NCBI RefSeq assembly: GCF_012569045.1
Contig: NZ_CP046196.1
Coordinates: 5,290-69,289, forward strand
Length of the DNA: 64,000 nucleotides
Source of the DNA: Enterobacteriaceae endosymbiont of Donacia sparganii
GTDB lineage: Bacteria; Pseudomonadota; Gammaproteobacteria; Enterobacterales; Enterobacteriaceae
Reading direction: 5' to 3'
This document shows positions 7,803-16,716 of the stretch, one piece after another (positions within the stretch are counted from its first letter, which is position 1; each line of letters opens with the position of its first letter). The notes beneath the pieces are model-generated. The model was given only the letters and a program-made list of their open reading frames with translations, was not told the origin of the DNA and did not search any database. A program made the position numbers and the translations under genes.

Positions 7803-9209
7803 ATGAAAATTATAACTAGATTTGCACCTAGTCCTACTGGTTATTTACATATAGGTAATATTCGTACTGCTTTATATTCATGGTTATTTGCTAGAAAAAA
7901 TAAAGGCCATTTTATATTACGTATTGAAAATACTGATTTTAAAAGATCAAAAAAAATATTTGTTCAAAATATTATTAAAACTTTACAATGGTTAAATATA
8001 GATTGGGATAAAGGACCTTACTTTCAAAGTAAAAGAATACATGTATATAATAATATTATAAATAATATGTTATATAATGGTACTGCTTATAAATGTTATT
8101 GTTCTAAAGAAGAATTAGAAAAAAATAAACAAAAACAAATTCTTAATGGAGAAAAAATTAAATATAATGGAAAATGTCGTAATAATAATTTAAATTTTAA
8201 TTCTAAAATACCTTATTCAGTAAGATTTCGTATTCCTAAAAATAAATTTATTACATTTAAAGATACAATTAGAGGTAAAATAACATTTAATAATGATGAA
8301 TTAGATGATTTTATAATTAAAAGAACAGATGGTATACCTACTTATAATTTTTGTGTAGTAATAGATGATTCAGATATGAAAATTACTCATGTAATTAGGG
8401 GAGAAGAACATATTAATAATACTCCTAAACAAATACATATTATTAATGCTATTGGAGTGAATACACCTATATATACTCACGTTTCTATTATTACAGATGA
8501 ATTAGGAAAAAAAATTTCTAAAAGAGATCATAATTTAAATATTTTTAAATATAAAGAAAATGGTTATCTACCAAATGCTTTATTAAATTATATTTTACGT
8601 TTAGGATGGTCTTATGGAAATAAAGAAATTTTTTCATTAGAAGAAATGAAAAAATTATTTAATTTAGAAAATTTAAATAAATCTCCTAGTATTTTAAATA
8701 TAACAAAATTAAATTGGTTAAATAAATATTACTTAAGTAAATTATCAAAAAATGACATGATTAATTACTTAAAAAATTTTTGTAATAAAAAAAATATAAA
8801 TACTAATAATGGTCCAAAATTAAAAAATTTATATAAAATATTTTATAATAGATGTAATACATTAAATGAAATAAGTAATTTATGTTTTATTTTTTATAAA
8901 AATCCCGATTATAACAATAATGATTTAACTAAAAAATATTTAAATATTAATACTCAAATAATTTTAAAAATATTTTTAAAAAAATTAAATGATATAAAAA
9001 AATGGTCACTAGAAAATATTAATTATATTTTTAAAAAAATATTATCTGAATTAAATATAAATTTTAAAAAAGTAGCAATGACTTTGCGTGTAGCTATTAC
9101 TGGATTAAAAAATACTCCACCTATTAATAATATTATTTATTTAATGGGTAAAAAAAAAATTATATATCATATTAAAAATGCAATAAATTTTATTAAATTT
9201 AATATTTAA
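7803..9209 (+). CDS. gltX: glutamyl-tRNA synthetase
   Basis: This class I synthetase charges tRNA-Glu. The 468 aa length is close to E. coli GltX (471). The HIGH motif reads HIGN within FAPSPTGYLHIGNIRTA, and the KMSKS equivalent is KKISKRDH. TRGE-like IRGEEHINNTP and the C-terminal helical anticodon-binding domain are present. In the zinc-binding insertion Cys98, Cys100 and Cys125 are kept, but position 127, His in E. coli, is Asn, so the fourth ligand is missing. It diverges from the tRNA-Val/tRNA-Lys pair as in E. coli. No Shine-Dalgarno sequence is evident. Confidence 0.97.
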   Translation: MKIITRFAPSPTGYLHIGNIRTALYSWLFARKNKGHFILRIENTDFKRSKKIFVQNIIKTLQWLNIDWDKGPYFQSKRIHVYNNIINNMLYNGTAYKCYCSKEELEKNKQKQILNGEKIKYNGKCRNNNLNFNSKIPYSVRFRIPKNKFITFKDTIRGKITFNNDELDDFIIKRTDGIPTYNFCVVIDDSDMKITHVIRGEEHINNTPKQIHIINAIGVNTPIYTHVSIITDELGKKISKRDHNLNIFKYKENGYLPNALLNYILRLGWSYGNKEIFSLEEMKKLFNLENLNKSPSILNITKLNWLNKYYLSKLSKNDMINYLKNFCNKKNINTNNGPKLKNLYKIFYNRCNTLNEISNLCFIFYKNPDYNNNDLTKKYLNINTQIILKIFLKKLNDIKKWSLENINYIFKKILSELNINFKKVAMTLRVAITGLKNTPPINNIIYLMGKKKIIYHIKNAINFIKFNI

Positions 9210-9241
9210 TAAATAAAAAATTAGTTTTTATAGTTAAATTT

Positions 9242-9280
9242 ATATAGGCGGATTAATTAAATTTTATATTCCGCTTATAT
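9242..9280. terminator. hairpin terminator shared by gltX and hspQ
   Basis: An 11-bp stem pairs 9242-9252 with 9270-9280 (one G·U pair) and contains GGCGGA/TCCGC. It is strikingly G+C-rich for this genome. It sits between convergent gltX and hspQ and touches the hspQ stop codon. The loop is about 17 nt and no long T run follows, so its strength is uncertain. Confidence 0.55.
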
Positions 9281-9600
9281 TAATTTCTTAATTTAGGTGT
9301 TATTAATTGTTTTTTTATTGAAGCAGCTAATTCATCTAATGAAGAATTTTCTGGATGTTCATTTTCTAAAGGTTCTCCTGATAATTGCGCTTCTGCTAAA
9401 TAAGTATGTATAGGTTGCCCCGTATCATCTTCCATAACTACATGATACCAAGGTTTACTACGTAATGTTATACTCTCTGCAACTTCATCAATTTTAGGAT
9501 CACGTAAAGAATATTCAGGATCAACATCAACTATAACTCCTAAAAAACCTAATAATTTATGCCTTACTTGTTGACCAATTCCAAATTTACTGGTAATCAT
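9280..9600 (-). CDS. hspQ: heat-shock protein HspQ (hemimethylated-DNA-binding YccV family)
   Basis: In E. coli HspQ is a small heat-shock-induced protein that acts as a Lon protease specificity factor and affects turnover of mutant DnaA. The 106 aa protein (E. coli 105) matches over its whole length. [25 protein letters not shown] and [24 protein letters not shown] are family blocks, and the acidic-then-basic C-terminus ends in KLRN as in E. coli. It is much less A/T-driven in composition than its neighbours, with low Lys/Asn content, which suggests strong purifying selection. An AAAGGA Shine-Dalgarno sequence precedes the ATG. It is a single-gene unit. Confidence 0.96.
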   Translation of the reverse strand: MITSKFGIGQQVRHKLLGFLGVIVDVDPEYSLRDPKIDEVAESITLRSKPWYHVVMEDDTGQPIHTYLAEAQLSGEPLENEHPENSSLDELAASIKKQLITPKLRN

Positions 9601-9830
9601 TATTAATATCCTTTTTAAAAAATATTAGAATTTTAGTACTAATTATATAATAAACTTCTTTTAAGTTAAATATTAATTTAGATTAAAATATATAAAATTT
9701 CAGTACTATTTTAAATTTTTTTTAATATAAAATATAATTTTATTATATATAAAATATATAAATTAAATAATTTTTATTTTAATTTATTTTCCTAAGAAAT
9801 TTTAAAATTTAATTTAAGAGTAAATCATAT

Positions 9831-10910
9831 ATGACAAGACCTATTTCTGCTATTATTAATATTAATTCATTAAAAAATAATTTTAAAATAATTAGAAATA
9901 TTGCATTTAAATCTAAAATTTGGTTAGTTTTAAAAGCAGATGCTTATGGTCATGGTATTAAAAATATTTTTCCCGTTCTTAATAAGAAGAGTAATGGTTT
10001 TGCTATTCTAACAATAGATGAAGCTATTTTTTTAAGAATAAATGGTTATAAAAAACCTATTTTATTATTAGAAGGATTTTTTAATAAAGAAGAATTATAT
10101 TTAATTTATAAATATAATTTAACTATTACATTACATAATAAATGGCAACTTAATACATTAATTAAATATAAATCAAAATATCCTATTAATATATATATTA
10201 AAATTAATACTGGAATGAATAGATTAGGATTTCCAACAAAAAATATTATTAAAATAATTAATATAGTTAAAAATCAAATTAATGTTTATAAAATTACTTT
10301 AATGACTCATTTTGCCGATGCATCAATAAATTCTAATTTTGTTAAAAAACAAATAAATAATATTAAAAAATATATTCATAACTATTATGAATTTCCATGT
10401 TCATTTGCTAATTCTGCAGCAACTTTATGGCATTCATATAGTCATTATGATTGGATTAGAACTGGTATTATTTTATATGGAGCTTCACCTACTGGTGATT
10501 GGAAAGATATTTCTAAAAAAAAAATTAAACCAGTAATGACATTAAAAAGTAGAATAATATCTATACAGAAAATCCTTCCAGGACAAATAGTAGGATATAA
10601 TTGTAATTATTATACTAATAAAAAACGTAGAATAGGAATTATTGCATGTGGATATGCAGATGGATATCCTAGAAATATTACTGCTAAAACATATGTTTTA
10701 ATTAAAGGTATTAAAACAAAAATATTAGGTAATGTATGTATGGATATGATTGCAGTGGATTTAATAAATATTCCCACAGCAAAAATAGGAAGTTCCGTAG
10801 AGTTATGGGGAGAAAATCTAAAAATAGATGATATAGCCAAATCAGTTAATACTATTGGATATGAATTAATGTGTTCTCTTACAAAGAGAGTTCCTAGAAT
10901 TTTAAAATAA
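9831..10910 (+). CDS. dadX: alanine racemase (DadX type)
   Basis: This PLP enzyme interconverts L- and D-alanine and supplies D-Ala for murein peptides. The PLP lysine lies in LVLKADAYGHG (residue ~35) and the second catalytic Tyr in VGYNCNYY; CMDMIAVDL and GYELMCSLTKRVPR close the C-terminal barrel. The start MTRPISA and blocks such as LLLEGFF and GIILYGASPTGDW follow E. coli DadX rather than Alr. At 359 aa it is close to DadX (356). The DadX paralogue, catabolic in E. coli, seems to have become the biosynthetic copy here (inference); the rest of the genome would need checking for alr. It stands alone between hspQ and convergent metG. Confidence 0.95.
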   Translation: MTRPISAIININSLKNNFKIIRNIAFKSKIWLVLKADAYGHGIKNIFPVLNKKSNGFAILTIDEAIFLRINGYKKPILLLEGFFNKEELYLIYKYNLTITLHNKWQLNTLIKYKSKYPINIYIKINTGMNRLGFPTKNIIKIINIVKNQINVYKITLMTHFADASINSNFVKKQINNIKKYIHNYYEFPCSFANSAATLWHSYSHYDWIRTGIILYGASPTGDWKDISKKKIKPVMTLKSRIISIQKILPGQIVGYNCNYYTNKKRRIGIIACGYADGYPRNITAKTYVLIKGIKTKILGNVCMDMIAVDLINIPTAKIGSSVELWGENLKIDDIAKSVNTIGYELMCSLTKRVPRILK

Positions 10911-10942
10911 TTTTTATTTAATACAAAAAATAAATTTTATAA

Positions 10943-12574
10943 TTATTCTTTTATTATCTTTTTTAAATCATTTATATTTATTCTTGTAAATAATGGTTTA
11001 AATTTACTAATTTTTCTATTAATTAAAGGATATTTTATATTATGAATACATAATTTTTTTTTTAAAAATAATTCTGTTTTTTGAGATAAAATAGGCATAA
11101 TTGGTTTTATATATATCATTATAATACGAAACATGTTTATTCCCATAGAACAAATTTTTTGAACCTCTTTTTTTTTTAAATTATTTTTAATTAATAACCA
11201 TGGTTTATATTTATCAATATAATAATTAGCTATATCTGATAAAATTATGATTTGCTTAATAGCATGACTAAATTTACATTTAATGAAATATTCATGAATA
11301 ATTTTTGATTTTTCGACAAATTTTAAATAAAAAGATATATCAATATTTTTAGATAAATTATTATTAAAATAATTATTAATAAAATATGCATTTCTTGAAG
11401 CTAAATTAACAATTTTATTTACAACATCTCCATTAATTTTATAAACAAAATCATAAAAATTAAAATCAATATCATTAATATTAGATGATAATTTAGAAGC
11501 ATAATAATAACGTAAACTATCAGAATCTAAAAATTTTAACCATTTTTTTGCAGTAATAAAATTTCCCTTAGATTTTGACATTTTTAATCCATTTAATGTT
11601 ATATGTCCATGAACAAATAACTTAGTAGGTTTTCTAAAATTACTACCTTCTAAAATAGCAGGCCAAAATAAACTATGGAAATAAATTATGTCTTTCCCAA
11701 TAAAATGATATAATTCTGTATTAGAATCCTTTTTCCACCACTCAAAAAAATTTAATTTTTTGTTATGATTACATAAATTTTTAAAAGTACTGATATATCC
11801 TATAGGAGCATCTAACCATACATAAAAATATTTATTTATAGAATTTGGTATTTTAAAACCAAAATATGGGCTATCTCTAGTTATATCCCATTTTTTTAAA
11901 CCTAAAATAAACCATTCTTTCATTTTATTTTTTATTTTTTCTTCTAAAACACCAGAATTCAACCAATTTTTTAAAAATTTATAAAATTGAGGTAAATCAA
12001 AAAAATAATGTTCAGAATTACATAATATAGGAGTTGTATGAGATAAAATAGAAATAGGGTCAATTAATTCAATAGATCCATAAGTTATTCCACAATTTTC
12101 ACAATGATCACCATATTGGTTAATAGAATAACAATTAGGACATTTTCCTTTAATAAACCTATCAGGTAAAAAAAGATTATAGATATAATCGTATAATTGT
12201 TTAATAATTTTTTTTTTAATAAATTTTTTTTTTTTTAAACGATTAAAAATTAATTTAGAAAAAAAAAAATTTTCATTACTATGTGTAGTATAGTAATTAT
12301 CATAACTAATATTAAAATTTCTTAGATCACTAATATGTTCAAAATATACTTTTTTAATCATTTTTTCTGGAGTTATATTTAATTTTTTAGCTTTTAACAT
12401 TACAGGAGTACCATGTGCATCATCAGCACAAATAAAATATATTTCATTTCCACACATACGATGATATCTAACCCAGATATCTGCCTGTATATGTTCTAAC
12501 ATATGACCTAAATGAATACTACCATTAGAATAAGGTAATGCACATGTAACTAATATTTTTTTTTTTAAAAACAT
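10943..12574 (-). CDS. metG: methionyl-tRNA synthetase (short form)
   Basis: This class I synthetase charges initiator and elongator tRNA-Met. The signature LPYSNGSIHLGHMLEH (HIGH) is at the N-terminus, the four-Cys zinc knuckle is CPNC...CENC, and LKMSKSKGNF is the KMSKS loop, followed by the helical anticodon domain. At 543 aa it lacks the C-terminal tRNA-binding/dimerisation domain of E. coli MetG (677 aa); the same short form occurs in other reduced genomes. It is probably monomeric. It is convergent with dadX and codirectional with ydjM and rnb upstream. Confidence 0.97.
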   Translation of the reverse strand: MFLKKKILVTCALPYSNGSIHLGHMLEHIQADIWVRYHRMCGNEIYFICADDAHGTPVMLKAKKLNITPEKMIKKVYFEHISDLRNFNISYDNYYTTHSNENFFFSKLIFNRLKKKKFIKKKIIKQLYDYIYNLFLPDRFIKGKCPNCYSINQYGDHCENCGITYGSIELIDPISILSHTTPILCNSEHYFFDLPQFYKFLKNWLNSGVLEEKIKNKMKEWFILGLKKWDITRDSPYFGFKIPNSINKYFYVWLDAPIGYISTFKNLCNHNKKLNFFEWWKKDSNTELYHFIGKDIIYFHSLFWPAILEGSNFRKPTKLFVHGHITLNGLKMSKSKGNFITAKKWLKFLDSDSLRYYYASKLSSNINDIDFNFYDFVYKINGDVVNKIVNLASRNAYFINNYFNNNLSKNIDISFYLKFVEKSKIIHEYFIKCKFSHAIKQIIILSDIANYYIDKYKPWLLIKNNLKKKEVQKICSMGINMFRIIMIYIKPIMPILSQKTELFLKKKLCIHNIKYPLINRKISKFKPLFTRININDLKKIIKE

Positions 12575-12655
12575 AATATTTTATTAAATCTTTATAGTTA
12601 ATTATAAATTAAAAATTATTTTAATTATTGTTAATTTAATATTATAAAAATTATA

Positions 12656-13177
12656 TTATCGAAAAAGTTTAATTATAATATTATTACAAATAGGATACAA
12701 TAAATATAAAGAAAATATTAAATATAAATAACAAAAAATATCTTCTTTTAAAAAATTTTTTGTAATAACTGGAAGTTTAAATTTTTTTTTATAAGGCCAT
12801 AATAATGGTACTCCTAATGGAGTTAATATATCTGCAATAATATGACTTAAATAACCTATAATTAAACCTAATTTAACATCAAAAAAATAATTTAATTTTA
12901 AATGAATAGGAAAAATTATATATCCAAAGATTAATATAAATAATAAACTATGAGTAAATCCTCTATGCCCAAATATTTTATTAATTAAATATGATAAAAT
13001 TTTAATTTTACGTCCTAAAATAGATTTAGGATTATCAATATCAGGTAATAAACACGTAATAATTGAAACAGGAATAATACGCCACCAATCATCATGATAC
13101 ATTATATGAGAAAAAATAAAATGTTGTATTAAAATACTACTAGCTATAGTAAATATTATATGTCCTTTAACTGTCAT
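12656..13177 (-). CDS. ydjM: YdjM-family inner-membrane protein, predicted metal-dependent hydrolase
   Basis: This is the orthologue of E. coli YdjM (196 aa; here 173 aa), a polytopic membrane protein of the YbcI/YdjM family with no defined substrate. Shared blocks: the start MTVKGHIIF (E. coli MTAEGHLLF), DDWWRIIPVSIITCLLPDIDNPKS, FGHRGFTHSLL, and GYLSHIIADILTPLGVPLLWPY. The conserved His/Asp residues (GH, LLPDID, HRGFTHS, SHIIAD) form the probable metal site. Three to four hydrophobic segments are visible, and the E. coli C-terminal tail is shortened. In E. coli the gene is SOS-induced. Its survival in so small a genome is unexpected. It sits 29 nt after rnb. Confidence 0.92.
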   Translation of the reverse strand: MTVKGHIIFTIASSILIQHFIFSHIMYHDDWWRIIPVSIITCLLPDIDNPKSILGRKIKILSYLINKIFGHRGFTHSLLFILIFGYIIFPIHLKLNYFFDVKLGLIIGYLSHIIADILTPLGVPLLWPYKKKFKLPVITKNFLKEDIFCYLYLIFSLYLLYPICNNIIIKLFR

Positions 13178-13206
13178 ATAAATTTATCCAATATAAATTA
13201 TAAAAA

Positions 13207-15138
13207 TTAAATTATTTTAACAATAATACTATCAATATTTATTTTTTTTATAATAACTTTTATTTTATCAGTAACTTTATATAATAACTTTTGCTTATTA
13301 AAAATAAGTCCTTTTTCTTGATTAATAATAATATTATTAGTACATAAAAATTTTTTAGGAACAAAAGCATAAGCTCCATTTTCAATAAATCTTACTTTTA
13401 TTCCAATAAATAATATATCAATAATTTCAGATATAAAAATTTTATTACGAATAGACATATTTTTAAAATATTGTAAATATAAAAAATTAGATAAATCTTT
13501 TTTTGCTTGTTTATTTAAATAACGCTTTTGATTCATATTAATATAAATATCATCTACAGGTTTTTCTATATTAGAAGATTTATGTATAATTGATTTTATT
13601 AATCTATGATTGATAATATCTCCAAATTTACGTATAGGAGATGTCCAAGTAGCATATCTTTTTAAACCTAAAGCAAAATGTGGGCCAGGTTTTGTATTAA
13701 ATAATGTAATTAATTGATATTTTTTTATTCTATTTAAAATAAATGATGATTTTAAATCATATATTTTGTTATATATAGTTTTATATCCTTTTAAAGTCAT
13801 TAAAAATTTTTTATCATATTTAATATTATATTCATTTAATAAATTAATTAGTTTCTTTAATTTACTTATATTAAAACCATAATATATATTATATATTCCA
13901 AAACCTAATTTTTTATATAAAATTTCAGAAGCACATATATTAGCAGTTATCATAGCTGTTTCAATTATTTTATGTGCTATTCTTTTTTCTTCTATTACTA
14001 TATCTAGTATATAACCTTTTTCTCCAAAAATAAATTTATAATTAGTATTATTAAAATTTATAATATTTTGATCATTCCATTTTTTACGATATAAATAAAA
14101 TTTATATAAAAAAATAATTTGTTTTTTTATTTCATTATTTTTTGGTTTCCAAGTTCCTTTTTTTTCTAACCAATCTGAAACATCATTATAATTTAATTTT
14201 GCATTTGATTTTATCCAACCTGTAAAAAAAATTATTTTTTTAGATAAAAAACCATTTTTATTAATAATCATTTTACAAATTAAAACTGGTCTTTTTTTTT
14301 TTGGTTTTAAAGAACAAAAATTTTCTGATAAAAATTTTGGTAATAAAGGAATTGTTAACCCAGGTAAATAATTTGTAAACATTCTTTGTGAAGCTATTTT
14401 ATCTATTTTACTATCTTTTTGAATATAAGCGGTAGGATCAGCAATAGCTACATAAACTAATATTTTTTCTTCAGAAATTTCTTCTATATATAATGCATCA
14501 TCTATATCTTTTGTGTCTTTACTATCTATTGTAATAAAACATAATTTAGTTAAATCTTTTCTAAATATATTATCATCTAAAAGTTTTATTTTTTCACATA
14601 AAGTATTACTAGGAGGTTCTATAGAAAGATTATATTTTAATAAAACTTCCCACCATGGCATTAAGTATTCATTATTAAATAAATATTCTGTTATTTCTGC
14701 TATAAACATACTATCCCCTTTTAAGGGATGTTTAATAATTTTTGCTATTACTTTTTCTCCATCTTTAAAATTATTTTTTATATCTTTTTTTATATAACAT
14801 TTTATTAAATTTTTATGTAAAATTTTTTTTTCTGGAATTATATAAATAATATCATTTTTTTTTTTTATTTTTCCTTGAAAAATATTAACATTAGATTTTA
14901 ATAATTTAATTGGTATAACTTGTAATTTATTATCATCATTATTTTCTATATTAGCTAATATATAATCTCCTTCCATTATATATTTAAAATAAACAGAAGA
15001 TATATAATAAATATTATTTTTATCTGTTTCTAAAATTCCTAATTTTTTATTTAAAATTTTTACAAAACCTTTAATAGGAGGTAAATTTTTTGTAAATTTT
15101 TTTTTTAGTTTTAAAAGTAGTTTATTATTATAAAACAT
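13207..15138 (-). CDS. rnb: exoribonuclease II
   Basis: RNase II is a processive 3'-to-5' exoribonuclease that degrades single-stranded mRNA and trims tails. The 643 aa length equals the E. coli enzyme (644). Two N-terminal cold-shock-like domains are followed by the RNB domain: the catalytic Asp cluster is in TIDSKDTKDIDDAL (Asp205, 211, 213, 214), and ATWTSPIRKFGDIINHRL is the conserved RNB block. A C-terminal S1 domain closes the protein (IGIKVRFIENGAYAFVP). It overlaps nothing, with ssb 11 nt upstream, so rnb-ssb may share a transcript. Confidence 0.97.
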   Translation of the reverse strand: MFYNNKLLLKLKKKFTKNLPPIKGFVKILNKKLGILETDKNNIYYISSVYFKYIMEGDYILANIENNDDNKLQVIPIKLLKSNVNIFQGKIKKKNDIIYIIPEKKILHKNLIKCYIKKDIKNNFKDGEKVIAKIIKHPLKGDSMFIAEITEYLFNNEYLMPWWEVLLKYNLSIEPPSNTLCEKIKLLDDNIFRKDLTKLCFITIDSKDTKDIDDALYIEEISEEKILVYVAIADPTAYIQKDSKIDKIASQRMFTNYLPGLTIPLLPKFLSENFCSLKPKKKRPVLICKMIINKNGFLSKKIIFFTGWIKSNAKLNYNDVSDWLEKKGTWKPKNNEIKKQIIFLYKFYLYRKKWNDQNIINFNNTNYKFIFGEKGYILDIVIEEKRIAHKIIETAMITANICASEILYKKLGFGIYNIYYGFNISKLKKLINLLNEYNIKYDKKFLMTLKGYKTIYNKIYDLKSSFILNRIKKYQLITLFNTKPGPHFALGLKRYATWTSPIRKFGDIINHRLIKSIIHKSSNIEKPVDDIYINMNQKRYLNKQAKKDLSNFLYLQYFKNMSIRNKIFISEIIDILFIGIKVRFIENGAYAFVPKKFLCTNNIIINQEKGLIFNKQKLLYKVTDKIKVIIKKINIDSIIVKII

Positions 15139-15149
15139 AATTTTAATTT

Positions 15150-15677
15150 TTAAAATGGGATATCATCTTCAAAATCAAGAATATTTTCATTTTTATTAAT
15201 AGAAAGTTCATTATTAATATTATTATTTTTTTCTAATGAATCAGATGTCTTGCTCTTTTTATTCCAATTATTTTTAATTTCTTTAGAAATTTTATCTTTA
15301 TTTATTAAATTATTATCATTTTGACGCAGATTATTTAATATTTGCATAGTACCTCCTACACTTACAATTATTTCAGTTATATAATTATCTTGTCCATTTT
15401 GATTTTGCCATTTTCTTGTTTGTAAAGTACCTTCAATATATACTTGAGATCCCTTTTTTAAATATTCATTAGAAATTTCTGCTAATTTTCCAAATATAAC
15501 TATTCGATGCCATTCAGTTTTTTCTTTATTTTCTCCGGTATTTTTATCTTTCCAATTATCTGAAGTAGCAACGATAATATTTACAACAGGATTTCCATTT
15601 GGCATATATCGCATTTCAGGATTTTTACCTAAAAAACCTATAATAATTACTTTATTAATACCTCTTTTACTAGCCAT
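15150..15677 (-). CDS. ssb: single-stranded DNA-binding protein
   Basis: SSB tetramers coat ssDNA and recruit replication and repair proteins. The N-terminal OB fold is well kept ([55 protein letters not shown]). The middle linker is Asn/Lys-rich low complexity. The acidic tip DFEDDIPF, which binds partner proteins, is intact (E. coli DFDDDIPF). Length is 175 aa against 178. AAAGGATTAAA precedes the ATG as a weak Shine-Dalgarno region. It lies just upstream of rnb. Confidence 0.97.
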   Translation of the reverse strand: MASKRGINKVIIIGFLGKNPEMRYMPNGNPVVNIIVATSDNWKDKNTGENKEKTEWHRIVIFGKLAEISNEYLKKGSQVYIEGTLQTRKWQNQNGQDNYITEIIVSVGGTMQILNNLRQNDNNLINKDKISKEIKNNWNKKSKTSDSLEKNNNINNELSINKNENILDFEDDIPF

Positions 15678-15764
15678 TTTAATCCTTTTATTAAAAAATT
15701 TAAATTTTAATATAATTTTAAATTAAGAATTTTATTATTACATAAAAATCATAAAAAACATAAA

Positions 15765-16646
15765 TTATATTGGAAATAAATTTCCAATCATAAAACGTAA
15801 TTTTTTCATTGCATTTTTTTCTAATTGTCGTATACGTTCTGCAGATATACCATAATAATTTGCTAACTCTTGTAATGTAATTTTTTTTTTATTTTTATTT
15901 AACCATCTTAAATTAATAATATTACGACTACGATAATCTAATTCTAATAAAGCTATATATAATTTATTTGAAATAAATTTACTCCAATTATCTTTTTCTA
16001 TTATATTTGCAAAATTAGAATTATGATCTTTAAGAAAGATACCAGAACTAATATTTTTATTTTTAAAATCTTCCTTAATATTTAAATTATCATTCATATC
16101 TTGTGCTGACATACGTGATTCCATTTCACAAACATCTTTAATAGACACACCTAATTCTTTAGCAACCATTTTAATTTCATCTTGATTAAACCAACCTAAC
16201 CTTTGTTTAGCTTTTCTTAAATTAAAAAATAATTTTCTTTGTGCTTTTGTAGTTGCAACTTTTACTATTCGCCAATTACGTAAAACGTATTCATGTATTT
16301 CTGCTCTAATCCAATGAACAGCAAAAGATACTAAACGTACTCCAATTTCTGGATTAAATTTACGTACAGCTTTCATTAAACCTATATTACCTTCTTGAAT
16401 AAGATCAGCGTGTTGTAAACCATATCCAGAATAATATTTTGCTACATGTATAACAAATCTTAAATGTGATAAAATTAATTTTTTAGCAGCTTCTAAATCT
16501 CCTTTATAATATAATTTCCTTGATAATTCTTGTTCTTCTTTAGAAGTTAACATCGGATAGTTATTAGTAGTATATATATATGAATTTAGCGTACCTATAG
16601 GTAGAACAGGAGATCTTAAGTTAGAGGTAAATATATTTTTATACAT
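15765..16646 (-). CDS. rpoH: heat-shock sigma factor RpoH (sigma-32)
   Basis: RpoH directs RNA polymerase to heat-shock promoters. Region 2 is strongly conserved ([61 protein letters not shown]). The sigma-32-specific RpoH box [15 protein letters not shown] follows, and region 4.2 ends in [26 protein letters not shown]. The start is the ATG at 16646, preceded by a near-perfect Shine-Dalgarno sequence GGAGGA at 16651-16656. An upstream TTG at 16658 would lie in and before that site and is rejected. The result is 293 aa (E. coli 284). It is 70 nt downstream of ftsY; ftsE and ftsX, which separate the two in E. coli, are gone. Confidence 0.97.
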   Translation of the reverse strand: MYKNIFTSNLRSPVLPIGTLNSYIYTTNNYPMLTSKEEQELSRKLYYKGDLEAAKKLILSHLRFVIHVAKYYSGYGLQHADLIQEGNIGLMKAVRKFNPEIGVRLVSFAVHWIRAEIHEYVLRNWRIVKVATTKAQRKLFFNLRKAKQRLGWFNQDEIKMVAKELGVSIKDVCEMESRMSAQDMNDNLNIKEDFKNKNISSGIFLKDHNSNFANIIEKDNWSKFISNKLYIALLELDYRSRNIINLRWLNKNKKKITLQELANYYGISAERIRQLEKNAMKKLRFMIGNLFPI

Positions 16647-16716
16647 TAAATCCTCCAAAAATAAAAATTATTAACATAATTTTAACTAAATTTAAATTTA
16701 TAATAATAAATATTAA

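Noticed and set aside
9601-9720. Possible sigma-32 promoter for hspQ.
   Set aside because: A CTTAAAAG string resembles a -35 box, but no CCCCAT-like -10 element follows at the right distance.
16647-16658. Upstream TTG start for rpoH.
   Set aside because: The TTG overlaps the GGAGGA ribosome site that serves the ATG at 16646.
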